Source: an uncultured Actinomycetes bacterium (GTDB taxonomy: Bacteria; Actinomycetota; Acidimicrobiia; Acidimicrobiales; RAAP-2). Taken from it: a stretch of 64,000 nt of DNA. Positions within the stretch are counted from its first letter, which is position 1; each line of letters starts with the position of its first letter. Below, piece after piece: positions 14,262-22,524 of the stretch. Made by a program: the position numbers and the translations under genes. The notes under the pieces are model-generated. The model was not told the DNA's origin and ran no database searches. It was given only the letters and a program-made list of their open reading frames with translations. The DNA lies in NCBI GenBank assembly GCA_903871335.1, contig CAIQGE010000035.1, forward strand, positions 17,739 through 81,738, written 5' to 3'.

Positions 14262-16762
14262 CTACGAAAACCAACCCGTACCGCCTGCCGACCGACGTCA
14301 TTCCGACGAATTATCGTCTGGCGCTCACGCCCAATATCGACGCCGCCACTTTCGACGGTTCGGTCACGATCGCGATCGAGATCGCCATTCCCGGCTCCAG
14401 CCTCCGGTTCAATGCCGTCGACCTCGAACTCTCGTCCATCACGCTGACCGACGCATCGGGCGCGAGCCACGTGGGTTCCGCGGAACTGGACAACGACTTC
14501 GAGTGGGCGACGGTCACCTTCGCCGCACCCTTCGTTGCGGGTCCCGCCACGTTGGACATCACGTATACGGGAGAATTGAACGACAAACTGGTCGGCTTTT
14601 ACAAGTCGACCTACGTCGACGCGGCAGGCGAGACCCAGTCAATCGCCACGACGCAGTTTGAGGCCACCGACGCCCGTCGCGCCTTCCCCTGTTGGGACGA
14701 GCCCACGTTCAAGGCGACCTACGACATCACCTTGACCATTCCGAGCGAGTTGTCGGCGTACTCCAACTCCCCCGTCGTGGCCGACCGTGACCTCGGCGAC
14801 GGGCGACGCGAAGTCACTTTTGGTACCACGATGAAGATGTCGACGTACCTCGTCGCCTTCGTCGTTGGTCCGTTTGAAGAAACACACGTGGTCGACGTGC
14901 GCGGTACGCCATTGCGGGTGGTGTACCCCGTGGGCAAGGGCCACTTGGCCCCGTTCGCCCTCGAGATCGGCGAGTTCGCCCTCGGGTTCTTCACCGACTA
15001 TTTCAATATTCCCTACCCCGGCGAAAAGCTCGACCTCATTGCCATTCCCGACTTCGCGTTCGGGGCCATGGAAAACCTCGGTTGCGTCACGTTCCGGGAG
15101 ACCGCCCTCTTGGTCGACCCCAGCTCCGCGTCGCTCGCCGAAATCGAGCGAGTCGCCGACGTCGTCGCTCACGAAATTGCGCACATGTGGTTCGGTGACC
15201 TCGTCACGATGCAGTGGTGGGAAGGCATCTGGCTGAACGAGGCCTTCGCCACGTTCATGGAGACGCTCTGCGTCCACCATTTCCGTCCCCAGTGGAAGAA
15301 GTGGTTGTCCTTCGGCACGTTCAAGGACATGGCCCTTCAGATCGACGGCCTGCACTCGACTCGACCCATTGAGTACGAAGTGATCGCGCCGGCGGATATG
15401 CGCGGCATGTTCGACTTGTTGACCTACGAAAAGGGTGGATCTGTCCTGCGCATGCTGGAGCAGTACCTCGGCGAGGAAACCTTCCGCGACGGCATTCGCC
15501 TGTACCTCACTCGTCACGCCTACGGCAACACGGTGACAACCGACCTGTGGGACGCGCTCGAGGAATCCTCCGGCCAACCGGTTCGCGACATGATGAACAC
15601 CTGGATCCTTCAGGGTGGGCACCCTCTCGTGACCTACGCCGACGGACACCTCACGCAGGCACCCTTCGCCTACGGCCCACGCACGGGCGAGAGCGCCATC
15701 GGGACGCACTGGCTCACCCCGGTGCTCACGCGACCCATTGAGTCGCACGAGATCACCAAGCACCTCCTCGCCAACGACGCCATCGCGGTGCCGACCGATG
15801 GTCCCCTCGTCGTCAACGCCGGAGGATCGGGCGTGTACCGCACCCGCTACGGCACCGCCGAGCTCGCGGGCATCGCCGCACACCTGTCCGAACTCGACGA
15901 ACTCGAACGCACGGTCCTGGTGGCCGACGGATGGGCCGCCTTGTTCGCCAATCAGATCACGTGGAATGATTTCCTCGCTCTCGCGCGCGGCCTTCGAGAT
16001 CAGAATGAACCCGCCACCTGGACCACGGTCGCCCAAGCCTTCGACTACGCGTTGCGCGTCGCCAGCGATGCGCAACGTGACGGACTCGTCGTCGTGGTGC
16101 GTGAGATCTTTGGTCCCCAATTCGACCGCCTCGGTTGGGACGCGGTGGCGGGCGAGAGCGAACTCGCTCCCCAGGTGCGCGCCATCGCCATTGGCGCTCT
16201 GGGCACCCACGGACGCGTCAGTGAGATTCAAGAGGAAGCCCAGCGCCGATTCGACGCGGGCGCTCTCGACGGTGACCTCGCTCGAGCGATCCTCCGCATC
16301 GTCGCGGGCTCGGGACGCGACGGCGTCTACGACCTGTTCCTCGACGGTTATCGCCACGCCGCGAACCCCCAGGACAAGCAGCGATTCCAGTGGGGCCTTG
16401 CGGACTTCGACGACGAAGGCCTCGCTCTCGACGCGGCCGAAAAGTGTTTCAGCGAATTCCGAGGGCAGGACGCCCCCATTGTGCTCGGCCTCCTGTCGCG
16501 CAACCGCGTCACGGGACCTGCGGTGTGGCGTTACTTGACCTCCCGCTGGGACGACGCGCTCGCGCTGTTTCCGCCGAATGTGCATTCGCGCATGTGCGGG
16601 GGCATCAGTACGTTCATTGCGGATCGGAACTTCGCGGCCGAGGTGGAAGCCTTCCACGGCGCCCACCCGATCGCGGGTGAACAGCGCACCATTGACCAGG
16701 GTCTCGAGCGCATGCGCGTGGGCTTGGACTTTGGTGACGCACTGCGCTCCCAGTTGGGCTAG
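14255..16762 (+). CDS. M1 family zinc aminopeptidase, copy 2
   Basis: An 835-residue protein from ATG 14255, highly similar to copy 1 along its whole length (TNPYRLP start, TTQFEATDARRAFPCWDEP, GAMENLGCVTFRE). The zinc site is the standard HEIAH at 306-310, with the distal Glu in NEAFATF. The C-terminal helical domain is more divergent than the catalytic half. An in-frame GTG at 14219 could give a 12-residue longer form. It lies downstream of copy 1 and its stop is directly followed by the GDT1-like gene. The two copies may differ in peptide preference. Confidence 0.93.
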   Translation: MSATKTNPYRLPTDVIPTNYRLALTPNIDAATFDGSVTIAIEIAIPGSSLRFNAVDLELSSITLTDASGASHVGSAELDNDFEWATVTFAAPFVAGPATLDITYTGELNDKLVGFYKSTYVDAAGETQSIATTQFEATDARRAFPCWDEPTFKATYDITLTIPSELSAYSNSPVVADRDLGDGRREVTFGTTMKMSTYLVAFVVGPFEETHVVDVRGTPLRVVYPVGKGHLAPFALEIGEFALGFFTDYFNIPYPGEKLDLIAIPDFAFGAMENLGCVTFRETALLVDPSSASLAEIERVADVVAHEIAHMWFGDLVTMQWWEGIWLNEAFATFMETLCVHHFRPQWKKWLSFGTFKDMALQIDGLHSTRPIEYEVIAPADMRGMFDLLTYEKGGSVLRMLEQYLGEETFRDGIRLYLTRHAYGNTVTTDLWDALEESSGQPVRDMMNTWILQGGHPLVTYADGHLTQAPFAYGPRTGESAIGTHWLTPVLTRPIESHEITKHLLANDAIAVPTDGPLVVNAGGSGVYRTRYGTAELAGIAAHLSELDELERTVLVADGWAALFANQITWNDFLALARGLRDQNEPATWTTVAQAFDYALRVASDAQRDGLVVVVREIFGPQFDRLGWDAVAGESELAPQVRAIAIGALGTHGRVSEIQEEAQRRFDAGALDGDLARAILRIVAGSGRDGVYDLFLDGYRHAANPQDKQRFQWGLADFDDEGLALDAAEKCFSEFRGQDAPIVLGLLSRNRVTGPAVWRYLTSRWDDALALFPPNVHSRMCGGISTFIADRNFAAEVEAFHGAHPIAGEQRTIDQGLERMRVGLDFGDALRSQLG

Positions 16763-17353
16763 ATGACGCTCGCCTCCTTCGCCGGGATCTTCGCGCTGAT
16801 CTTCGTCCTCGAGCTTCCGGACAAGACGATGATCGCGACGATCGTCATGAGCGCACGCGCTCGGGCGGTGGCGGTGTTCCTCGGGGCCTCGGCGGCGTTT
16901 ATCGCGCAGATGGCGATTGCCGCCTTGATAGGTGGCGTGCTGGCGTTGCTTCCCCACGCGCTCAAGGAGTCGGTCATTGCGGTGCTCTTCCTCGGTGGCG
17001 CCGCCTATCTCCTCTTTGTTCCCCAGAAGCACGAAGAAGAAGAAGGTGCAGTCGAAGCGACCGCCGAAGAAAGCAGTAAGCCGTGGCGTGAAGCCTTGAC
17101 CGCCTTCACCGTGATCTTCATTGGCGAGTTCGGTGACCTGACTCAAATTCAGGCCGCCAATCTCGTGGCCCGCACCCACCAACCACTCTTCGTGTTCTTG
17201 GCGTCCTCCAGCGCCCTGGTGTGCGTGGCGGCCCTCGGCGCTTTCGCGGGTCAGGTGCTGGTGCGCTACGTACCCTTGGCACGGATCCGTTTGCTCGGAG
17301 GGTTGATCTTCCTCGGACTCGGGATCTACACGCTGATTAGCCTGTTCGTCTGA
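16763..17353 (+). CDS. GDT1/TMEM165 (UPF0016) family cation transporter
   Basis: A 196-residue protein with six membrane segments in two repeats around an acidic linker (KHEEEEGAVEATAEE). UPF0016 proteins export Mn2+ or Ca2+ and use two E-x-G-D-(K/R)-(S/T) motifs. Here the first reads ELPDKT (residues 16-21) and the second EFGDLT, so each deviates at one position while all acidic residues are kept. ATG 16763 follows the aminopeptidase stop directly. M1 aminopeptidases are metal enzymes, but a functional link is only speculation. Confidence 0.85.
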   Translation: MTLASFAGIFALIFVLELPDKTMIATIVMSARARAVAVFLGASAAFIAQMAIAALIGGVLALLPHALKESVIAVLFLGGAAYLLFVPQKHEEEEGAVEATAEESSKPWREALTAFTVIFIGEFGDLTQIQAANLVARTHQPLFVFLASSSALVCVAALGAFAGQVLVRYVPLARIRLLGGLIFLGLGIYTLISLFV

Positions 17354-17985
17354 TGACACGTCGCGACGAACTTCTGGCTTACGCCCACACCGTCAAGGGC
17401 TTCATGCCGCCCCATGAAGGGGAGGCGCTGACGAACGCGGGCCTCGCCGCGGGTGACGTGACGCCCGGCGGGACATGGCTCGAAGTCGGAGCGTGGTGCG
17501 GAAAATCTGCGGTCTTCCTCGGCGCGGCGGCGGAAGAAACCCGCTCGGTGCTGTACTCCCTCGATCACCATCACGGCAGCGAAGAGAACCAGGCCGGCTG
17601 GGAGCACTTTGATGCGACGTTGGTGGACTCGGCGGACGGACGTCTTAATACATTGCCGACCTGGCAGCGCACGATCGCGGACGCGAAACTCGAGGAGACC
17701 GTGATCGGACTCGTCGGACCCTCTCTCGTGGTCGCCCGACACTTCGCCCAGGGCCTCGATCTGCTCTTCATTGACGGTGGCCACGGTCACGACGTGGCGT
17801 GGATGGACTACGAGGCGTGGACACCGAAAGTCGTTCCGGGTGGAACATTGTTGATTCACGACGTCTTCGAGAATCCCGCCGACGGTGGCCGACCCCCCTA
17901 CGAGATCTACTGCGCCGCCCGTGACAGTGGCCGCTTCGGCGACGTTGCCGCCGTGGGCTCCTTGCGCGTTCTTCGTCGCCTCTAA
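17353..17985 (+). CDS. Class I SAM-dependent methyltransferase (Methyltransf_24 type)
   Basis: A 210-residue protein that starts inside the previous stop (TGATG). WLEVGAWCGKSAVFLGAAA is the SAM-binding motif I, LFIDGGHGHDVAWMDYEAW gives the later acidic motifs, and GGTLLIHDVFE follows. Relatives include methyltransferases in sugar and antibiotic modification clusters. The substrate is unknown. It converges on the leftward glycosyltransferase cluster with a 4-base overlap. Confidence 0.78.
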   Translation: MTRRDELLAYAHTVKGFMPPHEGEALTNAGLAAGDVTPGGTWLEVGAWCGKSAVFLGAAAEETRSVLYSLDHHHGSEENQAGWEHFDATLVDSADGRLNTLPTWQRTIADAKLEETVIGLVGPSLVVARHFAQGLDLLFIDGGHGHDVAWMDYEAWTPKVVPGGTLLIHDVFENPADGGRPPYEIYCAARDSGRFGDVAAVGSLRVLRRL

Positions 17986-19079
17986 CGCTCTTCGCACTCG
18001 GCGTTGAGCCCGAGCGGACAGTCGGGCTCGGCGAGATCAACGACGGCGGGCAAGTTTTCGTGTCGAAACAGGCCGGCGGCCGGCGAATGCGAACTCAAGG
18101 CGTCCGCGGCGAGGATGATCGCTCCCGCGGTGTAGCACGAGGTCTCGAGGTGAGGAAAGGTCACGTTCTCGGGATACGCGATGCCCGTCCAGTACGAGCC
18201 GTCGTCGCGGCGATGCCGTTGCGCCAATTCGAAGAGATCGCGAGCGCGGTCCGTCCATCCGACGGCGTCCAGGGCAATGACGCACTCGGCGGTCTCGGCG
18301 GCCGTGACCCAGTCATTGGTCGACACGCAGCGCACGCCGTAGTTCTCCATGACGTGACGATCCCAACCGTCGCGCAGTCGCCGCTGGGACGCGTCGATCG
18401 AGAGGGCACCCGACAGAATCGGGTAATACCAGTCCATGGCGAATTCGTTCTTCGGCGCGAACGCACCCTTGTGGTGCGCGATGGCGTGACCGAGGCGCCC
18501 GGCCGCGAGTTCCCACGACGGCTTCACGCGATCCAGACGTTCGGCCAGCGCGACTCCGCAGCGCAACGAGTGGAAAATTGACGAGGACCCCGTGAGGAGG
18601 GCGTAACTCTCGGGGCGTCCCGTGGCGTCGACCGACCAGCGAATCGTGCCGTCGTCGAGTTGCCAGCGCAGCACGAACTCGAGAGCTCGTTCCATCATGG
18701 GCCACATGTCCACGACGAAGTCCACATCCTCGGTGACGAGGAGGTAGTGATAGAGACCGGCGGCCACGTACGCGCAGACATTCGTGTCCAGCCGTGTGTC
18801 CTTCGGAGTCTCACCGACGTAGTAGTTGAACCACGAGCCGTCGCCCAGTTGCCGCTGCGCCAACCAGCCAAAGGCCGCGCGAGCGGCGTCACGGTGACCA
18901 GTGACCGTGAGCGCCATGGCGGCTTCCACGTGATTCCAGGCGTCGGCGTGGCCACCTTCGAACCAAGGAATCTGACCACTCGGTCGTTGCAGAGCAACGA
19001 GCGACTCCGCCGTGCGCGCGATCTCTTCCGGACTCAGAATCCCCGGAACGCCGGGCAGGGCGTCGACGCGTCGACTCAC
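17982..19079 (-). CDS. Prenyltransferase/terpene-cyclase-like (alpha/alpha toroid) protein
   Basis: A 365-residue cytoplasmic protein with repeated helical pairs containing Q-x-x-x-G-x-W-type elements (LQRPSGQIPWFEGG, AQRQLGDGSWFNYYVGE, AQRHRRDDGSYWTGIAYP). This is the alpha/alpha-toroid pattern shared by prenyltransferase beta subunits, squalene cyclases and some glycosidases. No DxDD cyclase motif is seen, so the activity is unclear. It is the third gene of a leftward operon after a GT4 glycosyltransferase and a methyltransferase, with a 4-base overlap. Confidence 0.7.
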   Translation of the reverse strand: MSRRVDALPGVPGILSPEEIARTAESLVALQRPSGQIPWFEGGHADAWNHVEAAMALTVTGHRDAARAAFGWLAQRQLGDGSWFNYYVGETPKDTRLDTNVCAYVAAGLYHYLLVTEDVDFVVDMWPMMERALEFVLRWQLDDGTIRWSVDATGRPESYALLTGSSSIFHSLRCGVALAERLDRVKPSWELAAGRLGHAIAHHKGAFAPKNEFAMDWYYPILSGALSIDASQRRLRDGWDRHVMENYGVRCVSTNDWVTAAETAECVIALDAVGWTDRARDLFELAQRHRRDDGSYWTGIAYPENVTFPHLETSCYTAGAIILAADALSSHSPAAGLFRHENLPAVVDLAEPDCPLGLNAECEER

Positions 19080-19801
19080 GTCGAGGCCAGGGGCTTTTCG
19101 AGGTAGACGATCAGGGACTTGCCCATCAGCGGCGCGAGAATCTTCTCGGCGTATCGAGTGGTCTTGGGACCCTTCACGATGTCCCAGACCAAGAGCTTGT
19201 GGTACGCGTTCACGTACTTGTTGTTCTCATTGGTCGTGCCGACGAGACACTTGAGCCACCAGTAGGGCGAGTGCAGGCCGTGCGCGTAGGCGTGTCCCTT
19301 CACCTTCATGCCGGTGGACGACAAGCGGCCTTCGACGACGCTGCGGCGATAGATGCGAACGTGCCCGCCCGGCACCATGTGGTACTCGTCGGACAGCGCC
19401 CAGTTGATCAGTTCGGGACCAAAGCGCGGGATCGTGATGGCCATGGTGCCCCCCGGACGAAGAACGCGAGCGAGCTCGCTCATCGCTCCGACGTCATTGG
19501 GAATGTGTTCGAGGACCTCGGAACAGATCACGCGATCGAAAGTGCCGTCGGGGAACGGCAGGTGCATGGCGTCACCCTGCACGACGCCGACCGAGATCTT
19601 CTTCGGGTCAATCTCCCCCGCTTCGGCCATGGCGGCGAAGGTGCCGAGAACGCCTTCGACTTCGTCGCGTCCGGCGTCGAGCGCCACCACGTTCGCGCCG
19701 CGTCGGGCCGCTTCGTAGGCGTGTCGACCGAAGCCGCAGCCCAGGTCAAGAATCTTGTCGCCGGGCTTCAGCCCGAGCTTGTCGTAATCAGCAGTCAGCA
19801 T
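19076..19801 (-). CDS. Class I SAM-dependent methyltransferase (Methyltransf_11 type)
   Basis: A 241-residue protein. ILDLGCGFGRHAYEAARRG is motif I, VALDAG carries the acidic motif II residue, and VICSEVLEHIPND and LRPGGTMAITIPRF are typical of Methyltransf_11. It overlaps the GT4 gene by one base (TAATG) and the toroid gene by four. The setting suggests that it methylates a glycolipid or glycan made by the cluster. Confidence 0.85.
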   Translation of the reverse strand: MLTADYDKLGLKPGDKILDLGCGFGRHAYEAARRGANVVALDAGRDEVEGVLGTFAAMAEAGEIDPKKISVGVVQGDAMHLPFPDGTFDRVICSEVLEHIPNDVGAMSELARVLRPGGTMAITIPRFGPELINWALSDEYHMVPGGHVRIYRRSVVEGRLSSTGMKVKGHAYAHGLHSPYWWLKCLVGTTNENNKYVNAYHKLLVWDIVKGPKTTRYAEKILAPLMGKSLIVYLEKPLAST

Positions 19802-21171
19802 TAGTCGAATTTCATTGACTCGGGCAGGGCTTCGCCCCGCAGGATGGCGTCATAACAAGCGGCAGTACCACGGGCCGTCACTTCCCACGTGAATCGCTCC
19901 ATCACCCGTTCGCGTCCCGCGGCGCCCAGGCGCTCACGGAGTTCCGCGTCGTCGAGCAGACGACGAATGGCGCCAACCAGAGCGTCCGGATTATTGGGCT
20001 CGACGAGCAGGCCGGTTTCCTCGGACACACCGACGACTTCTGGCAGGGCGCCACCCGTCGTGGCGACCACCGGGACGCCGCAACTCATGGCTTCAATGGC
20101 CGGCAGCGAGAATCCCTCGTAGAGACTCGGAACAATGGCGACCTCGGCTTCGCCGTAGAGGCGAGCGAGCTCTTCGTCGGACACGCCGGAGATCGTCGAC
20201 ACGATGTCGTTGAGACCTAAGCGATCGAGCGTTGTCGCCACGCGGCCCTTCGGACGAGGATTGCCGATCACCACGAGATCAATGTCGCGCTCCACGCGCA
20301 ACTTCGCAATGGCTTCGAGCAACGGAACGAGACCCTTCATGGGAACGTCGCTAGAGGAGGTCACCATTAAGCGACCCTTCTTCTTCACGACGTCGTCGTA
20401 GGGACGGAAGACCTCGTGGTCCACACCCACCGGTACGACGGTGAGGCGCTCGAGCGGTACACCCATTTGTGCGTTGATGTCCACCTTGGAGTTCTGCGAA
20501 ACGGTCAAAACGGCGGGCATCTGCTTGGCGACCCGGACCTGCATGCGCAGGAAACCGAACCACCGGTTGGTCGTGAACCTCTTCCACGCGTTCTCCGCGT
20601 GATCGAGGGCGATCGAGCGGTCCACCGTGATCGGGTGGTGCAGGGTCTCGAGAATCGGCCATCCCTGTTGGGAGAGTTCCAAGATGCCGGTGCCGAGACA
20701 CTGGTTGTCGTGAATGATGTCGAAGTCGCCGCGCCGATTCTTCAGCACCTTGGCGATGCGCTTCGAGTAGGCGAGGGGCTCGGCAAAACCCGCCGTCATC
20801 ATGACGCCGAATTCGGTCAGGTCAGCCCACGAAGTGAACTCCGACAGCGCGGGAACTCGGAAGGGATCCGGATCGCGGTAGAGATCCAGTCCCCGAATGG
20901 GCACGAAACCGACACCTTCGTCAAGTTCCGGCCACGGAGGACCCGCGAAGACGGTCACGCTGTGGCCCAGGTTGACGAGCTCGCGCGTGAGGTGACGCGT
21001 GTAGACACCCTGTCCGCCGCAACGTGGATTTCCGCGATAGATCAAGAACGCGACGCGATACCCGCCGGGTTCGGCCGGCTTCGCCGGCCGCAGTCCGGGA
21101 ATCTCGATCGTCTTCGACCGGGCCCAGGATTCCTTGGTATCGGCGATGGTCTTCTTCAGGGAACGGGGCAC
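19801..21171 (-). CDS. GT4 family glycosyltransferase
   Basis: A 456-residue GT-B glycosyltransferase with a GTG start at 21171. The N-terminal domain contains GGQGVYTRHLTRELVNLGHSV, the acceptor-side glycine-rich loop. The C-terminal domain has VTSSSDVPMKGL, and EGFSLPAIE is the E-x7-E nucleotide-sugar motif, followed by AMSCGVPVVATTGGALPEV. It uses an activated sugar and retains anomeric configuration. It is the first gene of a three-gene leftward operon with a methyltransferase and a toroid protein. Its acceptor is unknown. Confidence 0.88.
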   Translation of the reverse strand: MPRSLKKTIADTKESWARSKTIEIPGLRPAKPAEPGGYRVAFLIYRGNPRCGGQGVYTRHLTRELVNLGHSVTVFAGPPWPELDEGVGFVPIRGLDLYRDPDPFRVPALSEFTSWADLTEFGVMMTAGFAEPLAYSKRIAKVLKNRRGDFDIIHDNQCLGTGILELSQQGWPILETLHHPITVDRSIALDHAENAWKRFTTNRWFGFLRMQVRVAKQMPAVLTVSQNSKVDINAQMGVPLERLTVVPVGVDHEVFRPYDDVVKKKGRLMVTSSSDVPMKGLVPLLEAIAKLRVERDIDLVVIGNPRPKGRVATTLDRLGLNDIVSTISGVSDEELARLYGEAEVAIVPSLYEGFSLPAIEAMSCGVPVVATTGGALPEVVGVSEETGLLVEPNNPDALVGAIRRLLDDAELRERLGAAGRERVMERFTWEVTARGTAACYDAILRGEALPESMKFD

Positions 21172-21225
21172 GCGGGAGTCTTCTTCGTCTCTTTAGGGGT
21201 CCTTTATTCTCCCCCACATGGCCTC

Positions 21226-21246
21226 AGGGGCACAAATGCCCCTTTT
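21226..21246 (+). terminator. Terminator-like hairpin upstream of the acyl-CoA dehydrogenase
   Basis: AGGGGCA and TGCCCCT form a 7-bp stem with a CAAA loop, followed by TTT on the plus strand. It lies in the 120-base divergent gap, before the -10 box of the acyl-CoA dehydrogenase, so it is not inside the predicted transcript. It could stop read-through entering from the left. Confidence 0.35.
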
Positions 21247-21278
21247 CGCTCATTTGGAAGCCACCGGCCTCCACTGAC

Positions 21279-21284
21279 TACGCT
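21279..21284 (+). promoter_or_regulatory. -10 box of a leaderless acyl-CoA dehydrogenase promoter
   Basis: TACGCT lies exactly 7 bases before ATG 21292, with no ribosome binding site. Confidence 0.55.
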
Positions 21285-21291
21285 GCGATCT

Positions 21292-22524
21292 ATGGATCTG
21301 AACTACCCCGCCGAAGCTGAAGAATTCCGTACCGTCATTCGTGGCTGGTTGGAGGAAAACCTGCCCCAGGGCTGGTTCGACGACGGCTTTTCGATGACCG
21401 ACGAGGACCGCAAGGCATTCAACGAGAGTTGGACGGAAAAGCTGTTTTCCGGTGGCTGGATTTGCGCCGGTTGGCCGAAGGAATACGGCGGCAAGGGCCT
21501 CACCCTGCTCGAGCAGGTGGTTCTGAACGAAGAATTCGCTCGCGCGAGCGCGCCGCTGCGCGCCGACTTCTTCGGCGACACCCTCGTCGGCCCGACCATT
21601 CTGCAGTGGGGCACCGAGGAGCAGAAGCAGGAGTTCATTCCTGGCATCCTGCAGGGCAAGATCGCGTGGTGCCAGGGATTCTCGGAGCCGAACTCCGGAT
21701 CGGACCTCGCCAGCTTGAAGACGACAGCCGTGCTGGACGGTGACGAGTGGGTGATCAATGGTCAGAAAGTTTGGACCACTCAGGCCCAGTACGCCGACTA
21801 CGTGTTCTTGATGGTCCGCACCGATCCGAACGCCCCGCAGCACGCGGGCATCAGTTACCTGCTCGTGCCGATGCACCAGGAAGGTGTCGAAGTTCGACCG
21901 ATCATCCAGGTCGACGGTTCGGCGGAGTTCAACGAAGTCTTCTTCACCAACGCCCGTTGCCCGAAGGCCAATGTCGTCGGCGGCCTCAACAACGGTTGGA
22001 AAGTCGCCATGACCACCCTCGGCTTCGAGCGTGGTTCGTCCTCGACGACCGGGTACCGCCGCTTCCTGAAGGAATGGGAGCAGATCGTTCACGAAGTGCA
22101 GCGCAAGGGTAAGGACAAGGATCAGTTGGTGCGCGACCAGTTGATCCGCAGTTGGCAGAAGGTCAAGATCATGGAGATCAATGGCTACCGGTCTCTCACC
22201 GACGCCCTCTACGGCACACACAACGCGGCGCTGCTCGGTGCGTGCAACAAGATGTTCTGGTCCGAGACGCACCGCGCCACTATGGAACTCGCCATCGACA
22301 CGCTCGGTCTCGAAGGCCAGATCCTGACGGGCAAGGGCGACGCCGAGGGCACGCTGCCCGGTAATCGTCGTGGGCGTGCGGACTACCCCGTCTCGGACCT
22401 GCAGGCGTCGTTCTTCTTCTCGCGCTCTGAGACCATCTGGGGTGGCACCGCGGAGATCCAGCGCAACATTATTGGTGAGCGCGCGCTCGGTTTGCCGAAG
22501 GAACCAAAGGTCCAGAACGCCTAG
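21292..22524 (+). CDS. Acyl-CoA dehydrogenase
   Basis: The start ATG 21292 gives 410 residues beginning MDLNYPAEAEEFRTVIRGWL; the longer open frame upstream is antisense to the GT4 gene. WCQGFSEPNSGSDLASL and WVINGQKVWTTQAQYADYVF are the FAD and substrate signatures, and ETIWGGTAEIQRNIIGERALGLP is the C-terminal motif. The enzyme oxidises acyl-CoA to enoyl-CoA with FAD. The chain specificity cannot be told. It ends with a 4-base convergent overlap with the MFS gene. Confidence 0.92.
   Translation: MDLNYPAEAEEFRTVIRGWLEENLPQGWFDDGFSMTDEDRKAFNESWTEKLFSGGWICAGWPKEYGGKGLTLLEQVVLNEEFARASAPLRADFFGDTLVGPTILQWGTEEQKQEFIPGILQGKIAWCQGFSEPNSGSDLASLKTTAVLDGDEWVINGQKVWTTQAQYADYVFLMVRTDPNAPQHAGISYLLVPMHQEGVEVRPIIQVDGSAEFNEVFFTNARCPKANVVGGLNNGWKVAMTTLGFERGSSSTTGYRRFLKEWEQIVHEVQRKGKDKDQLVRDQLIRSWQKVKIMEINGYRSLTDALYGTHNAALLGACNKMFWSETHRATMELAIDTLGLEGQILTGKGDAEGTLPGNRRGRADYPVSDLQASFFFSRSETIWGGTAEIQRNIIGERALGLPKEPKVQNA

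Noticed and set aside
14639..17359. A 906-codon open frame on the minus strand
   Set aside because: It is antisense to the second aminopeptidase and the GDT1-like gene; the product is a low-complexity His/Arg/Glu-rich sequence with no family, as expected from codon bias in high-GC genes.
20416..21291. Long N-terminal extension of the acyl-CoA dehydrogenase
   Set aside because: The extension is antisense to the GT4 gene; family alignment starts at ATG 21292.
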